Source: Nymphaea colorata (lineage: Eukaryota > Streptophyta > Magnoliopsida > Nymphaeales > Nymphaeaceae). From it: 64,000 nucleotides of DNA. The DNA lies in NCBI RefSeq assembly GCF_008831285.2, contig NC_045147.1:14920854-14984853 (forward strand). Direction: 5' to 3'. Of this stretch, positions 60,201 through 64,000 are shown piece by piece. The position numbers and the translations under genes were made by a program. The notes below the pieces were generated by a model that was not told the DNA's origin, did not search any database, and saw only the letters and a list, made by a program, of their open reading frames with translations. Within the stretch, counting starts at the first letter, position 1. Every line of letters starts with the position of its first letter.

Positions 60201-62851
60201 ATCCAAAAGTTAATTTTCACATAATTGACAATGTAAATATGTGTAAAAGGTCAGTTTACAAATTAGGAAATTGAAAAAACAAATTCATGTTGTATGACCA
60301 ACAGATTTGCATGGTATGTGCCAACAAGAAAATCACACCCCACTAAATTTTGATTCGACTGCATTATTGTGAGTTTATATGATAGCTCTATCATTTCAAT
60401 ATGACATACAAGTTGTTTCAATGTCATGAAAATAATATAATCAACGCAAGGAGAAAAGGCTGTCAAAGTTTTTTCTGAAGTAAAGAAATGATACTAACTC
60501 AATCAGCAAAGATCAGAGTTTCATTTTCATCTCAATATCTGCCTTGATTGGAAAGGCTTAATACAATCATATAGATGTGGAAATGGCATCTTACCATGCT
60601 ATCTTTAATGAATCAGAAGAATCGGATGTTAAGACTACAAAATATCAATAATCAACAATCCAAGAACACAAAGCATGCAAAATAAGTAATTAACCAGATC
60701 AAGTTTAGTTTAACTTTAATGAATCAGAGTAAATACAGCTAAATGGAAAAGGTTTAAATGTGGTACGTCTCTCTGAAGCTGTCATATGGGCATGGACAAG
60801 TTTATTTAGTTACTTTTAAGTCTGTTCATCTTACCATTCATTTACAAACGAAACAAAAGAAACCAAAAAAAAAAAGAGTGTTCCAAATTCATGGCAAATT
60901 TGGAAGCTGGACTAACATGCCTCGGGTGTGTTGACTGCACCAGACACCATCACAGACATGTCTGGGCTGTCTCTGAAGCCACACTTATGTCTAAGCATGT
61001 CGACACTGGTGTGGCTCCTCTGTAGAGGTGTCTGTGACTCATAGCACTGAAGGTGGATGATGTTAGTGTACTCAGAAAAATGGTGACTGATGATGGGGCA
61101 TGCTGTTGGATATGGTTCTACAAGCACGAAATTAGTGGTAGTTGTTGCAATGATAACGCTTTCCCCCTACCCAAGAAAAAAAAAATATAGTGGAACATGA
61201 TAATGTGTTCAAGACTGATGATGGATATGCTGTTAGAGATGGTTCCACAAACATGACAACAAGGTTTCCCAACATCACAACAATAGCGGTCATCACAGCT
61301 CACAATGCAAGGATAAACTGCTAAGCATTAAAAAGAACCACCAATATTGTGACGCATTTTATTGGTCACATATAAGAAACTGGAAAAGAAAATGCTGCAT
61401 TGCATCCAAAGTAAATCTAGGTAGTCATGAATAAGAAGCCAAAACAAAATACAAAGTGACAGCACCTTCAACATAGGACACTTACCCCACATCGCAACTG
61501 ATGGAGTACGCTCTGATTCTCAAATTTCTGAGGCAGACTATAAGAGTTTGGTTTAATACAGCGAACATAGTGAGGCTCTGTAGACTTCAATGTTTCCATC
61601 AATGCTTGAAGTTGTTGCTGCAAAAAGGTATTATAGATTAAAATCATTGTTTATGTAAAAAGCATACATCACTAAAATATCAGGGCAAGTGACAAGCTAC
61701 ATCCAAAAAATATAAACAAACAAATGGACATTCATATATCTGATTATACAAGAAAGGCTTTACAGAAGCCACTGAAATAGCAAATATTTTTAACTCGGAC
61801 TCTGCATTACCAAAAAACTGAATTTAAATGTCAAAAGTAATATTGCCAAAAAGCAAGGTTGCATAAATATCATAGACAACAAACAAACGTGAACCTCATA
61901 GCACACTTGTGTTTTCCAGATTATAATGCCGCTCATTGATGACGAAAATTTTTTCCAACTTAGAGAACAAGCATGCTATACACCTATGCATGTAATTATA
62001 AGGATAAGAAAGCAGTGGGAAAAGAGACAGGAGAAAAGTAAGATAGCGCTAATCTTTGATAAGTTTATGAATAACTATGGTATGGACAAGCTTGCAGAAG
62101 TTGGCAGCAATTATAACAAGAGTAAAACATCCGACTACAGCAGAAACCACCAGCAAGCATCTCAAACCCTGAACAAATAACTCGATGATAATTGACAAGG
62201 GGGGCAAAAAGATATGGTGTAAATAAAGGTTCTTAAATAGACAATTATTTATATGATATATTGGATGCATTTGTCAGTTATGAACAGTGCATATATGAAT
62301 ATCAAACAGTTTAAAATGAATTACAGTAAATACCTTGAATTTAGTAGCAACTGATGAGAATTTGTAAGACGACTTGGAAGATTCTTCCGGTAATGAAGGG
62401 AAAAGTCCAGCAATAAAAGTGCACTTTGATGATGACATTAGGTTGTGATGCTCCACAACAACATAATCCCGATTCTTATCAAGAAAAGATTCAGTTTGAT
62501 ATGTCACCTACAAAGCCAAAGTGACCTTTAATAGTGAGAAAATGTCAGCATACTCCTATGTACTTCAATAAACTTAACAACAATGATCAGCAACAGAAGA
62601 CCTACTTTGCCTGCATAGTGAGAGATAGTAAAATCAGTAGGTGAATACTTTGGCTTTTCAATCCTAGGGTTTCCACGAAAGCTTTGGAACAGCCTGGTAG
62701 AGAAACTCTCGTGTGTTGACTTCGGAAACATGCTGCAAAATCAGCATATAGCTTGAGGCACGCAAACACCGATAAGAAAAATACAGAAATACATATGAAA
62801 AAGTTTATAGTACCATGCTTCATTCAGTAGAGATATGATCCCAATAGGTTT
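24125..62851 (-). CDS. XI-I: Class XI myosin heavy chain, XI-I-like, 5' part outside window
   Basis: Twenty-six exons on the minus strand, listed in the four block entries, join with consistent phase into 3081 coding bases (1026 residues plus TGA at 24127-24125). They cover the second half of the motor, six IQ motifs, a coiled coil and the globular cargo-binding (DIL) tail. Plant class XI myosins move organelles and vesicles along actin. Tail words such as [33 protein letters not shown] and the IPFSAEDL ending recall Arabidopsis XI-I, the nuclear-envelope myosin; the subclass is from memory. A complete class XI protein is about 1500 residues, so roughly one third lies beyond 64000. About 92% of the visible span is intron, mostly insertions. 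No stop or frameshift was seen, so the gene looks functional. Confidence 0.93.
30771..30814. repeat. Compound (CT)n(GT)n microsatellite
   Basis: Eleven CT units pass directly into about eleven GT units, inside the myosin tail intron 31814-30081. Confidence 0.9.
31061..31464. mobile_element. hAT-like miniature element, CTATGTCACACGG family, copy 1
   Basis: The left end is CTATGTCACACGGACACGGC. The reverse complement of the right end is CTATGTCACACGAGTGCGGA. Flanks GTTTTGAT and GTTCTGAT make an 8-bp target duplication with one mismatch, as expected for hAT. The right subterminal region repeats GCATCCGCACCCGTATC-type words about five times. The 404 bp encode no transposase. Confidence 0.75.
32637..44846 (-). 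CDS. XI-I: Myosin XI, coiled-coil exons
   Basis: Exons 44846-44748, 43867-43646, 36380-36241, 33698-33581, 33365-33315 and 32723-32637. They begin [20 protein letters not shown] and continue as charged heptad sequence through [18 protein letters not shown] and [20 protein letters not shown], then a short linker with [12 protein letters not shown] leading to the tail. The coiled coil mediates dimerisation. The donor after 36241 is an unusual AG|GTTTTT, supported by phase (AG|T, Ser) and family similarity. The copia element lies between the second and third of these exons. Confidence 0.88.
34020..34128. repeat. Tandem duplication, unit about 54 bp
   Basis: CGCGTCTTATTTATACTTCA...AATTTTGTAAACGG is followed directly by CTCGTGTCTTATTTATAGTT...AATTTTGTAAACAG. 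It lies in the myosin intron 36240-33699. Confidence 0.75.
37635..37818. mobile_element. Short relative of the CTATGTCACACGG element, copy 2
   Basis: The left end is CTATGTCACACAAGTGCGGG. The reverse complement of the right end is CTAGGTCACACAGACTCTTC. At 184 bp it may be an internally deleted derivative. No clear target duplication was found. Confidence 0.5.
38237..38522 (-). repeat. Copia 3' LTR (286 bp)
   Basis: Identical by eye to the LTR at 43265-43550. In the sense direction it starts TGTTAGAATATG and ends GTTTCTACA. It contains two perfect inverted repeats in U3 and a CTTTATATTG TATA-like box further downstream. The gag-pol stop codon TAG uses LTR bases 4-6. Confidence 0.95.
38517..42827 (-). 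CDS. Copia Gag-Pol polyprotein, uninterrupted, 1436 aa
   Basis: The start is the ATG at 42827 ([12 protein letters not shown]); the frame stays open a further 112 codons upstream but without an ATG. Gag spans about 1-250 with a zinc knuckle [14 protein letters not shown] at 251-264. The protease motif is [10 protein letters not shown] (D354). Integrase has HERLGH-type zinc-binding residues near 490 and a D549/D612/E648 triad with 35 residues between the last two. Reverse transcriptase carries YVDD at 1113-1116. RNase H shows SDADWAG (D1279), SSAEAEY and CDN (D1356). No stop, frameshift or missing catalytic residue was seen. It encodes everything for its own copying into new genomic sites, and its single-frame layout is normal for copia. 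Confidence 0.96.
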   Translation of the reverse strand: MAEAMGTQKDAVLDTGSASKTENVPLQVTSIRLTKDNYLSWSAALEIGITSRGRLSYITGDKPAPIKSDPQWATWALEDSQVKVWIISSVSSDIQPLILRKPTSFDMWTVLAKMYGRKKRHLRTYQIKRSIYSLTQGDLSVAAFYAALKTKWEELDYHVTDEWTCGSDHSLYWEKEWMDRTFLFLGGLRDEFESIRSQILNGDEIPGIEEVYARVESEEQRRQVMHLDTGHGPSAFVSRASGTGQRPARHCTHCHKLGHSVDFCWDLHPEKRLVRGRPPSGKRSPTVSDSSQSNSSSSAKSKLSPAQLKELQAYISRLSTTPEESSTSEGAQLAQALVASTDQGNPSLGDWIVDSGATHHMTGDSKLFQEYQLSSGKQRVSMADGSSISVAGKGSLSLLNKYHLHNALHVPNIPVNLLSVSSITKELNCNLIFSADHCSLQDLVTGKKIGIGSVTDGLYRLPVQVASALISATSGHLSGVNDRSTVLRWHERLGHLPFQLIKKLFPHLFASVSIDSFACEVCQLAKHVRASYPISLNKSTHPFALVHSDVWGPSGVPTCGGCHYFLTLIDDYSRCTFVYLLRERSEVPAVVKNFVAFVETQFHTTVQAFRTDNAREYVSQSLDEFLKGKGIVHETSCSYTPPQNGIAERKNRHLLNVTRAIMFQRHVPKRYWGDALLTSAHLINRMPTRVLDGQSPYSTLWPTQNPWPLTPRVFGCSCFVHNHSPTLKKLDPRSIKGVFLGYSSTQKGYKCVDPTTSKVYVSRDVTFYEHESYFPVNTLQGECLGNKGEEYSSNQLIQFMEFLDYKVSPSVIDTVTVSNEKGSHMEGVTVDAQPTVARDHLFGKVYVRKEKATVEDVGDEDRTNPNLVISPDDPSPSNEELPIALRKGTRSCTSHPIQRFVSYAKLSTNYKCFITTLSKVVIPRSVDDAKDDPKWLHAMTEEMGALAKNKTWEVVDIPKGTHLVGSKWVYNVKYKPDGTVDRYKARLVAKGFSQKYGIDYLETFAPVAKLKTVRVILALAVHKKWRMDQLDVKNAFLNGHLEEEVYMSMPPGYVQEGKCCHLKKALYGLKQSPRAWFERLRIVMKSTGYKQGNGDHTLFIKQRDGLVSLLLVYVDDMIVTGSDEEENRKMKERLAKEFDLKDLGKLRYFLGIEIARSETGLVMNQRKYTLDLLKETGKLGCRPYLTPMESGTKISIKTGTTLDEEGKGRYQRLVGKLIYLTLTRPDITYAVNVLSQFMHAPTDCHWKSAERVLGYLKNDPGKGLLYTRQDKLTIEGYSDADWAGCTDTRRSTTGYCIFLGGNLVVWRSKRQEVCSRSSAEAEYRAVAMGVTEMLWLKILLTDIGVELGDKMKMYCDNKSAINLANNPVLHDRTKHVEIDRHFIRERIDSKELILPYMKSEDQVADVLTKGLCTSSFEKNVSKLGMFDMYAKLEGEC
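38523..38531 (-). promoter_or_regulatory. Polypurine tract of the copia element
   Basis: In the sense direction GAGGGGGAG abuts the TG start of the 3' LTR. This is the expected plus-strand priming site. It also encodes the last residues of the polyprotein. Confidence 0.88.
42844..43246 (-). repeat. GC-rich leader with internal tandem repeats (copia)
   Basis: The leader between primer site and gag ATG is built of GGCGGCGGAACA and GAGCAGGGCGACGTCA variants. A roughly 80-bp unit is duplicated (GAGCAGGGCGACGTCA at 43068 and 43148). Its GC content is far above the surrounding intron. Confidence 0.75.
43247..43264 (-). promoter_or_regulatory. Primer-binding site, initiator tRNA-Met
   Basis: Directly after the 5' LTR the sense strand reads TGGTATCAGAGCC, the standard complement to the 3' end of plant initiator tRNA-Met used by many copia elements. 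Confidence 0.92.
43265..43550 (-). repeat. Copia 5' LTR (286 bp)
   Basis: Matches the 3' LTR throughout. U3 carries inverted repeats at 43467-43491 and 43502-43529. The TATA-like box and a CT-rich stretch follow. This copy should supply the element's promoter. Confidence 0.95.
44137..44270. mobile_element. Possible hAT-like element fragment
   Basis: TAGGGCTGGTCATCGGGCTG resembles the terminus of the element at 48509-49635 (TAGGGCTGGGCATCAGGCCG). GC-rich sequence follows for about 100 bp. No matching second end or target duplication was found. Confidence 0.35.
45561..45589. repeat. (TC)n microsatellite
   Basis: About 13 TC units follow a longer pyrimidine-rich stretch in a myosin intron. Confidence 0.85.
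46585..46779 (+). mobile_element. Probable solo LTR or TRIM remnant
   Basis: The segment begins TGTAACACCC and ends GTGTGTTACA, the TG...CA inverted ends of an LTR, with a TATAAAGGG box inside. The flanking bases give no clear 5-bp target duplication. A 17-base word, GGTTGTCCTGATTCCTA, is tandemly duplicated within it. A primer site or internal region was not found. Confidence 0.5.
47148..57781 (-). CDS. XI-I: Myosin XI, converter end and six IQ motifs (lever arm)
   Basis: Exons 57781-57604, 56980-56775 and 47267-47148. After [16 protein letters not shown] come six IQ-type motifs: [53 protein letters not shown] and [12 protein letters not shown]. Six light-chain or calmodulin sites are the class XI standard. 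The fifth motif is split by the 9.5 kb intron 56774-47268 directly after its Gln (TLIQ|GAWR); the acceptor there is preceded by a poor polypyrimidine tract (GTGAATGAAG), unlike most acceptors in this gene. Confidence 0.9.
48110..49820 (-). repeat. 3' LTR of the old element, interrupted by an hAT insertion
   Basis: Sequence at 48110-48508 and 49644-49820 forms one LTR of about 576 bp once the hAT element is set aside. It ends at the polypurine tract. The exact TG and CA ends are not certain. Confidence 0.55.
48509..49635. mobile_element. Non-autonomous hAT element nested in an LTR
   Basis: The left end is TAAGCCTGGGCACCGGGCCA. The reverse complement of the right end is TAGGGCTGGGCATCAGGCCG. 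It is flanked by a perfect 8-bp target duplication CGAGCAAA at 48501-48508 and 49636-49643. Both subterminal regions are dense in CGGGCC and CGGGCTCGGG words, the usual hAT transposase-binding style. The 1127 bp contain a GC-rich core with a minus-strand frame (49108-48743) that I cannot relate to any protein. No transposase was recognised. Confidence 0.85.
50240..51010 (-). pseudogene. Fragment of an F-box/JmjC protein gene (At1g78280 type), captured
   Basis: Three successive frames give [16 protein letters not shown] and [20 protein letters not shown], then [20 protein letters not shown] and [17 protein letters not shown], then [25 protein letters not shown] and [13 protein letters not shown]. 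From memory this matches, in order, the region after the JmjC domain (phosphotransferase-like part) of the plant F-box/JmjC protein At1g78280. In-frame stops and frame changes break it near 50815 and 50617. The three parts follow each other without recognisable introns. It lies inside the old LTR element, in the same orientation. The 120 codons just upstream (51368-51010) belong to no protein I recognise. Confidence 0.65.
51867..52282 (-). pseudogene. SFGH: S-formylglutathione hydrolase N-terminal fragment, captured
   Basis: From the ATG at 52282 the frame reads [53 protein letters not shown] and [15 protein letters not shown]. These are clear landmarks of S-formylglutathione hydrolase (esterase D), the cytosolic enzyme that hydrolyses S-formylglutathione in formaldehyde detoxification. 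The frame shifts after ATQEKWK near 51940. Matching sequence then stops near 51867, before the catalytic GHSMGG serine motif, so no enzyme can be made. About 139 of some 285 codons are present without an intron. It sits in sense orientation inside the old LTR element. Confidence 0.82.
52759..53485. mobile_element. Non-autonomous hAT element rich in GTATCGTACGATAC palindromes
   Basis: The left end is TAATGTTATCCGTATCGTAC. The reverse complement of the right end is CAATGTTATAAAAGGCATAG. A perfect 8-bp target duplication GCTGCAAC flanks it (52751-52758, 53486-53493). The first 160 bp contain three copies of the perfect palindrome GTATCGTACGATAC (52770, 52790, 52901) and many CGATACG words; the last 90 bp repeat CGATACG again. 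The core is AT-rich and noncoding. It is inserted in the old LTR element. Confidence 0.85.
53586..54300 (-). pseudogene. Degenerate gag-like region of the old LTR element
   Basis: Downstream of the primer site on the minus strand, short frames change every 30-80 codons. They include [20 protein letters not shown] and [16 protein letters not shown], the charged, helical style of plant LTR-element gag N-termini. Stops and frameshifts are frequent, and no zinc knuckle is seen. The reading as gag rests on position after the primer site and general style. Confidence 0.4.
53655..53813. repeat. Inverted repeat, arms about 38 bp
   Basis: GCTCACCAAAACTGACAATG...CTCCAGCATGAA at 53655-53692 pairs with the reverse complement of TTCATGCTGGAG...GGTGAGCAC at 53776-53813, with a few mismatches. 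A second related word, AAGAGGTATGGACCAGTTC, also has an inverted partner just outside the right arm. Confidence 0.75.
54345..54466 (-). repeat. Truncated 5' LTR of the old element
   Basis: Only the last 120 bases (sense direction) of the LTR remain. Similarity to the left LTR stops abruptly after 54466. The degenerate primer site is next to it. Confidence 0.6.
56352..56707. mobile_element. hAT-like miniature element, CTATGTCACACGG family, copy 3
   Basis: The left end is CTAACTGACATGGATACGGC. The reverse complement of the right end is CTAAGTCACACGGATACTGG. Flanks CATGTCAC and CTTGTCAC form an 8-bp target duplication with one mismatch. It starts 67 bp downstream (in the gene's sense) of the donor site of the myosin exon 56980-56775. 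Confidence 0.7.
57217..57255. repeat. (AT)n microsatellite
   Basis: About 19 AT units lie in the myosin intron between exons 57604 and 56980. Confidence 0.9.
57896..62851 (-). CDS. XI-I: Myosin XI, motor-domain exons (partial)
   Basis: Exons 62851-62814, 62732-62606, 62507-62334, 61617-61486, 59106-58997 and 57956-57896. They encode, in order, [19 protein letters not shown], the [11 protein letters not shown] strand, [13 protein letters not shown], the [13 protein letters not shown] segment, [13 protein letters not shown], and the [19 protein letters not shown] converter region. These are core landmarks of the myosin head. The ATP-binding P-loop and switch I must lie in exons beyond the right edge of the window. 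Codons are split at several borders, for example TG|C at 62814/62732 and AG|T at 58997/57956, and always restore the family residue. Confidence 0.93.
58473..58632. repeat. (GA)n and (GAGACA)n simple repeats
   Basis: A GA run at 58474-58498 is followed about 95 bp later by a GA/GAGACA run at 58592-58632. Both are preceded by CCTGAGACAGAGA, pointing to a local duplication. Confidence 0.85.
60912..61044. mobile_element. Possible short hAT-like element
   Basis: The left end is CTAACATGCCTCGGGTGTGT. The reverse complement of the right end is CTATGAGTCACAGACACCTC, reminiscent of the CTATGTCACACGG family. The interior repeats GTGTCTG and CAGACA words. No target duplication was found. Confidence 0.35.
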
Positions 62852-64000
62852 CTGCATGTGAAAAGGCAAGAAAATAAATAAATAAGTATTAATAGAGAAT
62901 CAAATAATGATATTGCAAAACCAAAGTAAACTAATTTCACAGTGATGGAGGTCCATAAGAAGGAAAAAAAATACTAAAATTCAAATGTCTTGCAATAATT
63001 CAACACTGTGCACATTGTATTTCTCGCACATTCAAATTTTCAACCAACATTCATCTCCCTCCAGCCATCTTTCATGTCCTTGAGCAACCAGCATTTATAT
63101 ATAACTCTCTACATTTTTTATAAATGGTCCACGCTGGAAGTATGTGGCCAACTGGTTAAAAAGCAGAATTTACATCTTCTCATCCATTGAGGAACCAAGA
63201 GGCTTTAACAAAACATAGACATTAGACAGCAAAACAGATCAAGTGCATAATCAAACTACTAACACCGATACAGTGCAGCTGCTAAAAATATGTTTCAGAT
63301 GTGCTGGCACACAATATTCCTTAGTTCCTTCTAACTCCTAAGGCTATTGCTCCTGATGGACAATAAATAAGTCCAACATCTAGATCCATATCAAATTGTC
63401 AATTCATGTACACTGAAATAAAGTACCCTCGGTGTATGATATACATTGATTCAACGGACAACCCTTGCCAACTTTATTTTTCACATAAAAAAATAATAAA
63501 ATAATAAAGTGTCCTAAAGTTTCTTAATCTCTATTTCTGCCAAGTTACTTGATGACATCAGCGTCTCCCTTCCTCATCAAGAAAATGCAAACATCAAGAG
63601 ATGCCTTTCTAGCAGGCAAGAAGGTTCCCACAACTCTAATTATTCTCAACATCTGTTAAAAACTTAAAATGTAACCTTCCTATATATGAACGTCAATTTG
63701 TTGAACTAGCCAGTAACTAGCTGCTGACTTAATGGTAAGTGGGATTTTGGGCTGAAGGTTAGTTGATCGACAGTTAAATAAACTGACTGGCTAGTCGAGA
63801 TTTTTACTACAAAGGACACCAAAAGGACTAGGAATTATCTTGTAAAGTACCAACACAAACTTTTGGAATTTAATAGGCATTTTAATCTCAAATTAATTGA
63901 AGATTAGGAGACTTATTTGCATTTAATATTGCAATGATGAAAAAACTAAGCAAATACATAATGCATTTGTGATGACAATGTTTGATGATTATTAGTAGTC
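62852..64000 (-). other. Myosin intron upstream of exon 62851-62814
   Basis: I looked for the preceding motor exon (usually ending in DLIEK or similar) and found none, so this AT-rich stretch is most simply one intron reaching beyond the window. No element with inverted ends was recognised. Confidence 0.6.

Noticed and set aside
1-64000. CRISPR arrays, bacterial operons and tRNA or rRNA genes
   Set aside because: The window is plant nuclear DNA. The repeats seen are microsatellites, tandem duplications or transposon parts, and no sequence with paired tRNA box A and box B spacing was recognised.

Overview
This is nuclear DNA of a flowering plant. Every recognisable gene is a land-plant gene with spliceosomal introns: a GRAS regulator, a p24-delta cargo receptor, an F-box/LRR protein, an OXS3-type protein and a class XI myosin. 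The background is AT-rich, exons are clearly richer in GC, and introns carry hAT-type miniature elements and LTR retrotransposons. The GC-rich coding sequence of the NSP1-like gene would suit a monocot or an early-diverging angiosperm, but I cannot name the species from sequence alone.

Layout. Positions 100-1620 (minus) hold an intronless NSP1-like GRAS gene. Positions 4829-10912 (plus) hold a four-exon p24-delta gene (212 aa). It lies tail to tail with a three-exon F-box/LRR gene at 13340-11249 (minus, 428 aa). Positions 13341-20706 appear gene-free and contain several short tandem duplications. Positions 20707-21625 (plus) hold a two-exon OXS3-like gene (255 aa). From 62851 down to 24125 (minus) runs the 3' two thirds of a class XI myosin gene, closest in my recollection to the XI-I type. 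I could place 26 exons, which join in phase into 1026 codons plus a stop. The 5' exons lie beyond the right edge.

The myosin gene is the main feature. Its visible coding sequence is 3.1 kb spread over 38.7 kb. Two introns are inflated by insertions. The 7.3 kb intron (36381-43645) holds a structurally intact, apparently very young Ty1/copia element (38237-43550) with matching 286-bp LTRs, a 5-bp target duplication, a tRNA-Met primer site, a polypurine tract and a 1436-codon gag-pol frame. The 9.5 kb intron (47268-56774) holds a much older LTR element (about 48110-54466). Its interior carries sense-oriented, apparently intronless, broken copies of two host genes: S-formylglutathione hydrolase, and the region after the JmjC domain of an F-box/JmjC protein. 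Two hAT-type elements with perfect 8-bp target duplications are nested inside that element. Further small hAT-like elements lie in other introns, three of them sharing related CTA...TCACACGG-like ends.

The five host genes do not form an evident functional unit. What stands out is the layered record of insertions in the myosin introns and the gene-fragment-carrying retroelement. All exon boundaries were read by eye from GT/AG sites, reading phase and family similarity. No alignment or database search was run.
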